From positions 1-9,274 of the forward strand of contig CAWEHT010000407.1 of the NCBI GenBank assembly GCA_963808455.1: DNA of 9,274 bases. Reading direction: 5' to 3'. Each line of letters opens with the position of its first letter. Within the stretch, counting starts at the first letter, position 1. Source of the stretch: CAWEHT01 sp963808455 (GTDB lineage Bacteria > Chloroflexota > Anaerolineae > CG2-30-64-16). This document shows, in pieces, positions 1-7,820 of this stretch. A program made the position numbers and the translations under genes. A model generated the notes under the pieces. That model searched no databases and had not been told where the DNA came from. It worked only from the letters and a program-made list of their open reading frames with translations.

Positions 1-455
1 CTGGTGTTGGTCCCGCTGATCGTTGGGCCGATGGTCATAAACCAATCGCCGGCCCGGCTCCTGGGCAGCCAATCGTCGGTCGTCAAGAGCTCACCGATGG
101 CATCGACGGCCTCATCGCTGCGCATTTGGCCGGTAGCCCCCGGCTGGTTGATGCTGCCCGAGGCGTCCAGCACGATTCCAACCTGCACGGGCACGTCGAT
201 TTTCGTCACGGCCTGGACAGGCTGGGCGACGCCATCCTCATAAACGCGTATGTCGCCCTGTTTCACGCCGCCCAGCAGGGAGCCGTCGGGCAGCAACGGG
301 GCGGCGAGCACATGGAGCGTAGGGAAAGACCGGGTGTCGACAGCGTAGATGGCAACCTGGCTAGGGCTGCTGCCCTGGGCCCTGGCCGCGCCGAACTGCG
401 AGCCGGCCAGCAGAAACGCAAGCAGCAGGATACAGGTAATCCGCCTCAAGACCAT
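1..455 (-). CDS. Secreted VWA-domain protein, N-terminal part (cut by window edge)
   Basis: The frame is open from an ATG at 455 to the window edge, giving 151 complete codons with no stop. A strong ribosome binding site, GGAGGAGG, lies 6 nt before the ATG. Residues 1-27 form a Sec signal peptide: a basic MVLRR start, a Leu/Ala-rich core (CILLLAFLLAG) and an ARA|Q-type cleavage site. A short beta-rich stretch follows, including GDIRVYEDGV, and then the start of a von Willebrand A domain, VGIVLDASGSI, where DASGS is the DxSxS metal-binding (MIDAS) motif. The C-terminal part of the domain lies outside the window. Such proteins are exported and usually bind other proteins or surface partners; the partner here is unknown. 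The gene has its own promoter-like site (621-649) and lies behind the terminator of the upstream operon, so it is probably a separate transcript. Confidence 0.85.
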   Translation of the reverse strand, partial: MVLRRITCILLLAFLLAGSQFGAARAQGSSPSQVAIYAVDTRSFPTLHVLAAPLLPDGSLLGGVKQGDIRVYEDGVAQPVQAVTKIDVPVQVGIVLDASGSINQPGATGQMRSDEAVDAIGELLTTDDWLPRSRAGDWFMTIGPTISGTNT

Positions 456-504
456 CTGTCGCCTCCTCCCGCGTGCGGTGACGGGCCGGCTACATCGAGA
501 CAGC

Positions 505-539
505 GTGCCGTGGAGGCGGATCGGCGATCCACCCGGCAC
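505..539 (-). other. Stem-loop in the leader of the VWA gene
   Basis: On the minus strand the outer arms GTGCCG and CGGCAC enclose an inner stem GGTGGATC/GATCCGCC (one T-G pair) around a GCC loop. It lies about 50-85 nt upstream of the VWA start codon and downstream of the proposed promoter, so it would be in the mRNA leader. No T-tract follows, so it is not an intrinsic terminator. No known riboswitch class was recognised. Confidence 0.5.
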
Positions 540-620
540 CTTGCTTCACCCTTACCATGTGGCTCATGCCGGCAAAGCCATCACCCACCGTGCTGTGACG
601 GCGAATTGAGGACGGCATCG

Positions 621-649
621 AGTATAGCACGAATGGGTGTGCATGCCAA
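621..649 (-). promoter_or_regulatory. Sigma70-type promoter for the VWA gene
   Basis: Read on the minus strand: TTGGCA (-35, plus-strand 644-649), a spacer of exactly 17 nt, then TATACT (-10, plus-strand 621-626). Both boxes match the housekeeping consensus at five of six positions. The transcript would start near 614, leaving a leader of about 160 nt before the ATG at 455. The 316-nt stretch 456-771 holds no supported gene; this promoter, the leader hairpin and the operon terminator account for its visible structure. Confidence 0.6.
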
Positions 650-700
650 TGTGCGCGATGGACGGCAAATTGCGAGAAGCCCCCTGCCAGGGATGAACGA

Positions 701-743
701 AGCACACGGGACCGGGAAGAGCGCTTCCCCGTGGCCGTGTGCT
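701..743 (-). terminator. Terminator hairpin after the oxidoreductase operon
   Basis: A perfect 9-bp inverted repeat, AGCACACGG (701-709) and CCGTGTGCT (735-743), encloses a second stem, CGGGAAG/CTTCCCG, with an AGCG loop. It begins about 28 nt past the stop of the oxidoreductase gene. On the minus strand it is followed by TCGTTCATCC, a weak T-rich stretch, so termination is likely but not of the textbook U-tract kind. Confidence 0.65.
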
Positions 744-771
744 CCGTGTGCTGTACTGATGCCTGAAATGC

Positions 772-2672
772 TCAGGCGGCGGCCCAGGCCAGCTCGAGCT
801 CGTCCAGCTTGGCCGGCGTCGGGTTGCCCGTCCGGCCATCCCAGCCGGCCAGCTCGTAGTAGTCGTTCAAAGCCGCATCGAAGGCCGCCCGGTCGACGCG
901 GAAGCCGTCCGTCGGGCCGCCGCGCAGCGGTTCATCGAACAGCCGCTGCGGCAGCACGTCGGCCTCGCGGCCCACGCCCTCGCGGGCGTTGAAGAGCCGG
1001 AGCAAGTTGAGCCGGCGCTCGCCGATGCGCTGGATGTCTGCCAGCGTGATCTCGAGCCCGGTGACGGCACGCATCAGCTGCACCATCTCCGCGGGGCCGA
1101 ACAGCTCCCAGGCCGCCCCGTAGACGAACTGGCACAGGTCGGCGGTGTCCATGAAGGAGTACAACCACTGCGTATAGAGGGCCAGGCGGGCCTTCTCATG
1201 GTTGATCACCTCCGAAGGCTGCGGATCGGTCAGACCGAGCAGCGCCATCCGTTCCAGATTGAGGCTGGATGACTCCAGCGTGTAGTAGGGATCGTGCTCA
1301 TGCGATTGGTGATCGGCGCCGAACGGGTTGGCAGCATAGATGATGGCCAGGCTGCCCTTGACTTGCGGCATATGCGCCGGCATCTCGTTGCCCTTGACGG
1401 CCATCACCAGGTGCTCGGCGCCGCGGCCGATGTGGCGCGCGCCGCGTAGGCTGAGCCGTGGGCCAGCAGGTCGCCCAGGCCCTCGCGGCGGGCGATCTGG
1501 CCGGTCAGGGCCACCATGGCGCTGGCATTGCCGAACTCGAGGTCGAGGCCTCCCGTGTCGGCCGGCGTGAGCAGCTCGCGCTCGTAGCACTCCATGGCGA
1601 AGGCGATGATGGCGCCGCAGGAGATCGTGTCCATCCCGTATTGGGCACAGATCTGGTTGGCCAGGGAGACCGCCTGCAGGTTGCCCACCTCGGTATACGA
1701 GCCAAGTGCGCTCAACGTCTCGTATTCGGGCCCGCCGTAGGCAGGCTCGACTCTGACGTTCTCGTACTCCGTCTCCACGACCCGCTTGCAGCGCACGACG
1801 CAGGCATAGCAGGTGTCGTTCCGCTTCAGGATGGTGTCCTTCAGCGCCTCGCCGGCGATATTGGCGGTGTCGGCGAAGGTCCCGGAGGTGAAGTTGTGCG
1901 TGGGCAGCCCGCCGACACTGTCCTGGTAGCCGACCGAGCCGGCGGTGCCGTAGTCCTGCAGGCCCTGCATGTCGAGCATCTCGGGCAGCTGTTGGGCAGC
2001 CCGGCGGGCCAGGGCATTGACGGCAGCGCGGTCGGCCACCTCGACCTTGCCATGCCCGCGCACGGCGATAGCCTTGAGGTTCTTGCTGCCCATCACCGCG
2101 CCCATGCCGGTGCGCCCATGCGCCCGGTTGCGCATGCTCATGATGGCCGCGATGGACACCAGGCGCTCCCCGGCCGGCCCAACCTGGGCCACCTCGATCT
2201 TGTCGTCGCCCAGCTCCCGCCTGATCGCGCCCTCGGCGTCGGCGGTGAGCCTGCCCCAGAGATGGCCGGCATCGCGTAGCTCGGCCTGGCCATCGTGCAC
2301 CCACAAGTAAACCGGGCGGGGGCTGCGGCCAGTGAGCACGATGCCGTCGAAGCCGGCGAATTTGAGCTCCGCCGGCCAGAAGCCTCCCGCCTGGCTATCG
2401 CCCACCAGCCCGGTCAAGGGGCTCTTGGCGGTCGCCGTGCAGCGGCTGTTGCCGCTGACAGGCACGCCCGTCGAAGCCGAGAGCATGAAGCACAGGGTGT
2501 TCTCCGGCCCTAACGGGTCAGCGTGCGCCGGCGTGTTCTTGAGCAGGTAGTAGGCGCCCATCGCGCTGCCGCCCCAGTAAGTCCGATAGAAGCTCTCTGA
2601 TGGCCTTTCGATCTCGATCTGGCCGGAGGTCAGGTTGACGTGCAGGATCTGGCCGGCAAACCCTCCCAACAT
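772..2672 (-). CDS. Aldehyde ferredoxin oxidoreductase family protein, apparent frameshift near 1435-1442
   Basis: Tungsten- or molybdenum-bis-pterin enzyme of the AOR family. Characterised members oxidise aldehydes to carboxylates with ferredoxin, or run the reverse; this one's substrate is unknown. The start at 2672 has AAGGAG 8 nt upstream, and that site overlaps the stop of the alcohol dehydrogenase. Residues 1-205 match the AOR N-terminal domain, including GRTGMGAVMGSKNLKAI. The 4Fe-4S ligands are C288, C291 and C295 (CX2CX3C) plus C513 in DTADLC, the D-x4-C arrangement of the family. GGPEYET (about 313-319) and GMDTIS (D348) are further pocket motifs. The reading frame breaks after AYAAR (residue 412) in a (GC)4 tract. 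As written the first frame ends at 1404, while the expected sequence HIGRGAEHLVMAVKGNEMP resumes in another frame and runs to the TGA at 772. Removing one GC unit gives a continuous protein of about 632 residues, normal for the family. It is the last gene of the operon. Confidence 0.9.
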
Positions 2673-2684
2673 GGGATAATCTCC

Positions 2685-3857
2685 TTAACAGCCCGGCACG
2701 AAGCAGCTCCGGTAGATCTGCTCGTAGCTTTTCTTGGTCAGGTCGCGCGGGTTGCCGATGGTCTGCGGGTCGGCGAAGGCCAGATCCACCAGCATAGGGA
2801 TATCCTGCTCCGGGATGCCCATCTCCGGGAGGGTACGGATCTCCAGGGTCTTGACCATCCGGTTGACCGATTCAACCGCCAGCTCGGCCGCCTGCCAGAC
2901 GCTCTTGCCCCAGGTGTTCTCGCCCATGGCCTGGGCGATGCGGGCGTATTTCGCCGGCTCGCCGAGGTAGTTGTAGGCCATGACGTGTGGCAAGATCGAG
3001 GCGGTCAGCTCGCCGTGCGGCAGGTTGTAGACACCGCCTGCCGTCTGGCTCATGGCGTGCACGGCGCCGGCACTTTCCGTGCCGTACGACATGCCGGCCA
3101 GCATGGCAGCCATGGCCACCTTGTAGCGCGCTTCCTGGTTATGGCCCTGGGCAAAGGCCACCGGCAGCCACTGCGCGAGGGTCTCGATAGCCCACAAGGC
3201 CACGGCGTCCGGCCAGGGCTGGGCGTAAGCGCAGGTGTAGCATTCGATGGCATGGGTCAGAGCATCCAGGCCCGTGCCGGCCGTGATCTGCGCGGGCATA
3301 CCCATGGTCAGCAGCGGGTCGAGCAGCGCCACGTGCGCCGCGATCAGCCCCGTGCCGCCCACGTTGTACTTGATATGGCGCGCCGGGTCCGTGATCACGG
3401 CCCAGAGGGTGACCTCACTCCCTGTCCCTGCCGTCGTCGGCACGGTGACCAGCGGGGGGATGCGCTTCTTGATCGGCTGCGGATCGGCCCATTCGTACCC
3501 GAGGATGGAGCCACCATTCTCGACCACCACACCGATCGACTTGGCCGTGTCCATCGGGCTACCGCCGCCGAAACCGATCAGGCCATCGCAGCGCTCCTGC
3601 TTGTAAATTTCGGCACCGCAGTCCACCAGGGCGATGGGCGGATTGGCAACCACCTGGTCGAACAGGACGTAATCCACGCCGCCGGCCTTCAGCACCCCGG
3701 TCACCTCATCGACCAGCCCGGCCTTGACGAGGCCCTGGTCGGTGACCAGCATCGGCCGCTTCGCGCCGAGCCCTGAAATGAGCTCGGCCAGCATCGAGAT
3801 GGCGCCGGGCGCATGCTTGACGACGGTAGGGACTTCAAAAGAACGAAGGTTAACCAT
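2685..3857 (-). CDS. Iron-containing alcohol dehydrogenase
   Basis: A 390-residue group III (metal-dependent) alcohol dehydrogenase that would reversibly oxidise an alcohol to an aldehyde with NAD(P). The N-terminal nucleotide-binding domain carries GFGGGSPMD (95-103). The C-terminal helical domain carries the four metal ligands at D198 and H202 (GLDALTHAIE), H267 and H281 (NLPHG), in the spacing usual for this family. I chose the ATG at 3857 because AAGGAG lies 9 nt upstream and the protein then starts at the family's usual place (MVNLRSFEVPT); an open extension to 4010 has no support and overlaps the previous gene. The TGT-TAA end overlaps the ribosome binding site of the oxidoreductase gene 12 nt downstream, so the two are probably translated together. 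This suggests aldehyde hand-over between them. The substrate cannot be read from the sequence. Confidence 0.93.
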   Translation of the reverse strand: MVNLRSFEVPTVVKHAPGAISMLAELISGLGAKRPMLVTDQGLVKAGLVDEVTGVLKAGGVDYVLFDQVVANPPIALVDCGAEIYKQERCDGLIGFGGGSPMDTAKSIGVVVENGGSILGYEWADPQPIKKRIPPLVTVPTTAGTGSEVTLWAVITDPARHIKYNVGGTGLIAAHVALLDPLLTMGMPAQITAGTGLDALTHAIECYTCAYAQPWPDAVALWAIETLAQWLPVAFAQGHNQEARYKVAMAAMLAGMSYGTESAGAVHAMSQTAGGVYNLPHGELTASILPHVMAYNYLGEPAKYARIAQAMGENTWGKSVWQAAELAVESVNRMVKTLEIRTLPEMGIPEQDIPMLVDLAFADPQTIGNPRDLTKKSYEQIYRSCFVPGC

Positions 3858-3921
3858 GGAATATTGCTCCTTAGTCACTGAGTAACCGGCAGGACGGCCC
3901 CGCCGGCGCGCCGGGTAATGT

Positions 3922-4677
3922 TCAACGTCGCACTTCTTCGACTTCGTCGTACCACCTGACCCTGGTCCCGATCCTGGCGCGCATCTTCCACGCCAGGCTC
4001 TTGGGAGCATCGTCCAGCGCGACCTTCAGGGAAGCCAATCGCCCAGTGACCACGGACATTTGTGATTCATCGATCTCGATACCTCCTTGGGCCAGGATGT
4101 CCGCCACCTTCTGAATGTTCAGGCTCACGGTGGTGTACAGGCCCCATTCTTTGGCGCACAGGTCGGCGATCCAGGCAGAGTTGATGGTCTCCGCATCACC
4201 GGGGCCGACCTGATGATCAACCAGCAAAGCGACCAGATCCAGGACATCTTTCCGGTTGAGCGCCACGATCTGCGCCTTGGTCAGGAACAGCTCGGCCAGC
4301 GGCACCGTCAGGGGCTCGACGGCCAGCCGGTCGGCCAGGCGCAGCTTGTGGCACATCTCGAAGCCACCGATGAAGACGTCGATCTGCCGGTTGTTGGGCA
4401 CGTCATAGTACAGCTGCCGCTCCGAGCCGCTGAGCGTGTTCAGGGTTTTGTTCTCTGTGTAGCCCTCCGCCAGGAGGAAAGGCCCCACGTCGCGCCCACT
4501 CTTAGCAGGGACGACAAAATCGATGTCCGGGTACTTGCGCTCCAGAGCGCGGTGGCTTGCGCTTGGGCAGTGCAGTTTCACGGCCATGCCGCCCAGCAAC
4601 CGCATCTCGATACCCCTGGCGGCAGCAGCGGCTACCAGCCTCCTGGCCTCTTCTATGACGTCCTCGGCAATCGCCAT
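3922..4677 (-). CDS. Nucleotidyltransferase-fold protein of unknown function
   Basis: A 251-residue soluble protein. The start at 4677 has GAGGTG about 7 nt upstream. It shows the signature of the polymerase-beta-like nucleotidyltransferase superfamily: a GG motif (LLGGMAV, G29-G30), the DxD pair (YPDIDFVV, D51 and D53) and a third acidic residue (RQIDVFIG, D100). All three acidic positions are present, so it may be active. The C-terminal half (about 120-250) is helical and unfamiliar to me. Relatives of this fold include minimal nucleotidyltransferases and AbiEii-type toxins. No antitoxin-like partner is adjacent, and its place inside a metabolic operon, 84 nt after the permease and 64 nt before the alcohol dehydrogenase, argues for a housekeeping or regulatory modification role. 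That role is inference only. Confidence 0.75.
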   Translation of the reverse strand: MAIAEDVIEEARRLVAAAAARGIEMRLLGGMAVKLHCPSASHRALERKYPDIDFVVPAKSGRDVGPFLLAEGYTENKTLNTLSGSERQLYYDVPNNRQIDVFIGGFEMCHKLRLADRLAVEPLTVPLAELFLTKAQIVALNRKDVLDLVALLVDHQVGPGDAETINSAWIADLCAKEWGLYTTVSLNIQKVADILAQGGIEIDESQMSVVTGRLASLKVALDDAPKSLAWKMRARIGTRVRWYDEVEEVRR

Positions 4678-4712
4678 GCGAACACCTCACGATGGATGAA
4701 CGGTTCAGCCGA

Positions 4713-4733
4713 GGGGCGGGACAGGCCCGCCCC
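4713..4733. other. Intergenic hairpin between permease and nucleotidyltransferase genes
   Basis: GGGGCGGG (4713-4720) pairs perfectly with CCCGCCCC (4726-4733) around a 5-nt loop. It lies in the 84-nt gap after the permease stop. No T-tract follows, so it may act as an mRNA-stabilising or pausing structure rather than a terminator. The same eight-base stem is used in the hairpin at 8462-8490. Confidence 0.5.
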
Positions 4734-4761
4734 ATTCCTGGCCCTCAGGCGGGGCGCAGAC

Positions 4762-6629
4762 TTATTCGACCGGGATTCCCTGATAGATCTTGTCGATATC
4801 GATCGACTGGCGGCGCCGGTAGGCCTTCGAGCCGAAGTAGATGACCGCGGCCAGCACGTACATCACGGCCATGAACACCATGGAGGTCGAGTTGCCCTGG
4901 CCGATGCCATAGAAGCCGTGCGGGTCCCAGATCCACTTGATCAGCAGCCAGTCGAGGAAGCCCAGGAAGACCAGCCCGGCGGCCGTGATGAGCGGGTATT
5001 GCTCGCCCTTCAGGACCCGGATGCCGACATAATAGACGACCCACAGCATGACCGCCGCGTTGACGGCGGTGAGGAGCCAGACCAGGTACACGATGATCGT
5101 GGGCAGGCCGGGCCCCACGCCGGCTGCCATGACCGTCATCCCGTCCGTGACCGACTTGACCACCAGATAGACGGAGCCCACGGTGTAGAGGGCGGCAACG
5201 AGCCAGGTGAGCGGGGTTAACACCTTCATCTTGGCCACCGGCGAGGCCTCGAAGAGCTCGCGCTTGCGCCACGGCAGGATGACCGCGGCGAGCGTCGTGC
5301 CGAAGAAGGTGAGGGCGATCACCAGCGTCGCATCCAGCGCCAGTGTTTGGAAGCTCCAGACGTTGAACGCGTACAGGACCGACACGAGGATGCCGGGGAT
5401 GGTCATCAACAGCAGCGCGTTGAAGGGCGTGCGGGTGCGCGGGTCCACGTCGGCGACCCACTCAGGGAGCAGGCGGTCGAACCCGGCGGCGAAGATGACG
5501 CGTGTGGAGCTGAGGAACACCGTCGCCGACCAGCCGAACCACATCAGGCTCATCAGCAAGACGACGATCAGCTGGATGACCGGGCTGTTGACCATGAAGG
5601 CCGCGAACAGGCCGGGGTAGGGCCAGAACGGCAGGGGAGCCGCTGCCTTCGACTGATTCCAGAAGGCGCCGTTGGCGGTATTGTAGAAGTTCCAGCCGAT
5701 GGTCTTGGCGATCAGGCCGAAGAAGATCACGGCCAGGATCATGGTGACGATGACGGCCGACGCCATGCCCCAGAAGTTGCGCTTGTAATCGGTGGCGCCG
5801 CGGACCTCGCCGTAGAGCGTGGCGCCCCAGTTGGGCCACAGGTTGAAGAACACGATCAAGGGGATGAGCGCCAGGCTGCCCAAGGGCAGCAGGTCATGGA
5901 ACGGGCCCGCAGCGGTGAAGCCCTTGCCGAAATCCTGGGTGGCCTGATAAAGGTCGGCGCCGGGCTTCGTGCCGAACATGCCCGGCACGATGGCGTTCAG
6001 ATTGTGGACGAAGGTCGCATTGCTGCCCACAAGAAGCAGAACGAAGGCCGCCAGCAGGCCGAGCATGCCGCCGAAGAAGCAGATCTTCTGGATGCGGGCG
6101 TAGGTCTTCATGCCCAGCCCGATGTAGACGGAGACGAACACGCAGGTGAAGACGGAGCTGGCCAGAAGGCCCCAGCTGCTGCCAAACCAGAGAGCGGCGC
6201 TCTGAAAGCCCAGGATGCCGAGCACCGGCGTGAAGAACTCGTAGACGAGCATCTGGCCGTAGAGCGGCACCCACAGCCAGAGGATGAACCACCAACCAGT
6301 GATGGCCAGGATGAAGCCGACCGCGCCGCCCAAAATGCGGCTCTGCCAGATATAGTCACCGCCGGCGCGCGGCATTACGGCGATCAGGTTGGCGTAGACG
6401 ACGCATTCGAAGAGCGTCAGGACGCCCCCGATCACCACCGCCGTGACCAGGTGCCCCGGGATACCATACGCCAGGGAAAAGCTGTACAGGCCGAGCGTGA
6501 CCAGGTTGATGGAGAAAAAGGCATATATGAAGGCATCGAATACCGACCACGCGCGCACGAGGCCGGTGGCCTTGCGGACGAACAGCGACGAATCTTCCGC
6601 GCTCCCCCCATCGCAGCAGACTGAGCCAT
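4762..6629 (-). CDS. APC-superfamily amino acid permease, apparent frameshift near its start (6604-6609)
   Basis: Integral membrane transporter of the APC (amino acid-polyamine-organocation) superfamily, roughly a dozen hydrophobic helices, stop TAA at 4762. The N-terminal stretch SLFVRKATGLVRAWSVFDA followed by INLVTLGLYSF is typical of one bacterial/archaeal permease group and must be part of the protein. Its frame contains no ATG, GTG or TTG upstream of it before a TAG at 6666; the only in-frame start, GTG at 6558, lies inside the conserved stretch and has no ribosome binding site. The ATG at 6629 has an ideal site, AGAGGAGG, 6 nt upstream, but reads MAQSAAMGG in another frame. One added G in the run of six G (6604-6609), or a -1 ribosomal shift there, joins them into a 622-residue permease. 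The transported compound is unknown; from the operon it may be a precursor of the alcohol/aldehyde substrate. Confidence 0.9.
6604..6610 (-). other. Possible -1 frameshift site or slippage tract in the permease gene
   Basis: From the well-supported ATG at 6629 the codons run to ATG GGG GGA GCG. The seven bases G GGG GGA (plus-strand 6609-6603; the A is at 6603) fit the X XXY YYZ arrangement of -1 frameshift sites. A -1 shift there makes the next codon AGC, exactly the permease frame (SAEDSSLFVRK). A polymerase slip or a missed G in sequencing would give the same picture. No downstream pseudoknot was established. Confidence 0.4.
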
Positions 6630-6663
6630 TTTGGACCTCCTCTACCGATGCATGCCAGGCAAA

Positions 6664-6714
6664 CTAGACGGCTGGTGGAAATGAGACCACAAAGTTGACT
6701 TCAGGCCGGGTCAT
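6664..6714 (-). CDS. Possible 16-codon leader ORF before the permease
   Basis: A perfect ribosome binding site, AAAGGAGGTG, overlaps the TGA stop of the phosphoesterase gene. About 14 nt later an ATG at 6714 opens a 16-residue frame (MTRPEVNFVVSFPPAV) ending at TAG, 6666-6664, some 22 nt before the permease ribosome binding site. The site-to-start spacing is longer than usual, and no family is recognised. It could be a leader peptide, a remnant, or chance. Confidence 0.2.
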   Translation of the reverse strand: MTRPEVNFVVSFPPAV

Positions 6715-6735
6715 CGTTGGCGGTGGCACCTCCTT

Positions 6736-7677
6736 TCAACCGGTGGTGAGCATGTAGCTCTTGACCGCATCGCGCGTCAGGTTGATGATCACGCCTTGCA
6801 GGCGGCCTTGCTCGTACAGGCTGCCCGGGTTGACGCAGAGGGTGCGGCCCAGGCGGGTCGTGCCCTTGGCCTCATGGATGTGCCCGAACAGGCCGAGCAG
6901 CGGCTGGTGGCGCTCGATGATCTGGCGCACGGCGTGGCTGCCTACCGGCACGATCGAGCGGCCGGCGTACTTTGGCCGCAGTTGTTCGTCGAGCTCGGGA
7001 CACTCGTCGAGCGTCGAGCCATACGGCGGCACGTGGAAGTTGAAGACGCTGTTCGAGGGGTTCTTCAGCTGGCTGAGCATGGGCTCGTAGCGCGCCAGGA
7101 GGTCGTCCTCTTCGGCCTCACGGAAGGTGTGCCAGGGCGTGATATTGCTCCAGCCCGAGCTGACCATCTCGTGGTCGTCGTCCAGCTGCACGATCATTCC
7201 CTCGGCCAGTTCGACACATGTGGAGGTTCGGATGAGGTCATCCAGGGCGAACATATCGTCGTTGCCCGGGGCCACATCGCAGCGCATACCCGAGCCCTTG
7301 AGCTTCTCGTCGGCCCAGGCCAGCCACTGCTCCGCCGTCTTGAGCACTTCCTTGTGGAAGAGCTCATCGACGCGCTCGGGGTGCGCGCCCAGCTCGGTCA
7401 CCTCTTCCTTGCTCGTCCGATAGGGATAGTAGCCGCGGCTCTTGACCTTCTTCTCCATCTCCACCACTTCTTCTTCGCTCGATAGATTGAAATCCTGCTG
7501 CAAGAGGATACATTTCCACTTGCTGCCGCCCTGGTGGATGATGGGGACGATCGCTTTGCCGGTCATGTCGCCGCCGAGGATCAGGATATCTGCCTTGTAG
7601 AACTTGCCGGCGTTGATGAACTTCTTCCAGCAGATATCTGACCCGTGCACGTCCGTGGCGAAAAAGATTGTGGTCAC
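6736..7677 (-). CDS. Metallophosphoesterase
   Basis: A 313-residue calcineurin-like metallophosphoesterase, first large gene of the operon. All five family motifs are visible in order: DVH (D9, H11), GGD (D37), GND (N139-D140), FHVPP (H215) and GHIHEAKG (H266, H268), followed by the usual VNPGS. These bind two metal ions and hydrolyse phosphate mono- or diesters; the substrate is not evident. The spacer between GGD and GND is about 100 residues, with a charged, probably helical stretch (about 65-125), longer than in minimal members. I chose the GTG at 7677 because GAGGAG lies 6-7 nt upstream and the protein then begins directly with the first beta strand (TTIFFATDVHG). An upstream ATG at 7767 would add 30 unlikely residues. 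No signal peptide is seen, so it should be cytoplasmic. The permease follows after 106 nt. Confidence 0.9.
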   Translation of the reverse strand: MTTIFFATDVHGSDICWKKFINAGKFYKADILILGGDMTGKAIVPIIHQGGSKWKCILLQQDFNLSSEEEVVEMEKKVKSRGYYPYRTSKEEVTELGAHPERVDELFHKEVLKTAEQWLAWADEKLKGSGMRCDVAPGNDDMFALDDLIRTSTCVELAEGMIVQLDDDHEMVSSGWSNITPWHTFREAEEDDLLARYEPMLSQLKNPSNSVFNFHVPPYGSTLDECPELDEQLRPKYAGRSIVPVGSHAVRQIIERHQPLLGLFGHIHEAKGTTRLGRTLCVNPGSLYEQGRLQGVIINLTRDAVKSYMLTTG

Positions 7678-7722
7678 CAGTATCTCCTCATTGATCCCGG
7701 GGCCTGCTGATCCCAGGGTGTG

Positions 7723-7745
7723 CTGCCCGGCGCGCTGCCGGGCAG
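7723..7745. other. Hairpin in the 5' leader of the phosphoesterase gene
   Basis: CTGCCCGGC (7723-7731) pairs perfectly with GCCGGGCAG (7737-7745) around a 5-nt loop. On the minus strand no T-tract follows it; on the plus strand GGTTTTG does. It lies between the larger hairpin at 7774-7820 and the phosphoesterase start, about 46 nt before the GTG. Confidence 0.45.
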
Positions 7746-7773
7746 GGTTTTGAGCCGAGCCGCCCACACAATA

Positions 7774-7820
7774 AAGGCCGTCGCTTCACAGCCTAAGGCG
7801 GCTACTGAAGCGACGGCCTT
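7774..7820 (-). terminator. Strong terminator or attenuator hairpin in the operon leader
   Basis: A perfect 15-bp inverted repeat, AAGGCCGTCGCTTCA (7774-7788) and TGAAGCGACGGCCTT (7806-7820), with a 17-nt loop that itself contains AGCC/GGCT. On the minus strand the descending arm runs directly into TTTATTGTG, a fair U-tract. It lies downstream of the proposed operon promoter and upstream of the first large gene, and the TGA stop of the second small ORF (7788-7786) falls inside its 3' arm. This is the arrangement expected of an attenuator, or of the end of a separate short transcript. Confidence 0.65.

Noticed and set aside
456..614. Riboswitch or RNase P RNA in the VWA leader (AAGGGTGAAGCAAGGTGCCGG on the minus strand)
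   Set aside because: Only short partial resemblance to the RNase P core; the leader is too short for that RNA, and c-di-GMP, TPP and cobalamin motifs are not matched.
126..992. Plus-strand 288-codon ORF
   Set aside because: It runs antisense across the VWA gene, its leader, the terminator and the end of the oxidoreductase; its product is Arg/Pro-rich and matches nothing.
3871..3885. Dyad TTAGTCACTGAGTAA before the alcohol dehydrogenase start
   Set aside because: The arms carry a central mismatch and it occurs once, inside the operon, overlapping the ribosome binding site region; too little to call an operator.
3903..3914. Palindrome CCGGCGCGCCGG after the nucleotidyltransferase stop
   Set aside because: It has no loop and is easily expected at this GC content; not a supported terminator.
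2685..4010. Alcohol dehydrogenase starting at 4010
   Set aside because: The extension overlaps the nucleotidyltransferase gene, has no family resemblance, and the ATG at 3857 has a proper ribosome binding site.
4762..6558. GTG at 6558 as the permease start
   Set aside because: It lies inside the conserved KATGLVRAWSVF segment and has no ribosome binding site; the signal-bearing ATG is at 6629.
1458..6624. Long plus-strand ORFs opposite the operon (1458-2279, 2640-3776, 4087-5220, 5347-6624)
   Set aside because: They are antisense shadows in GC-rich DNA of well-recognised minus-strand genes; their translations show low-complexity His/Asp/Gly/Arg-rich sequence without domains, and they span the real genes' boundaries.
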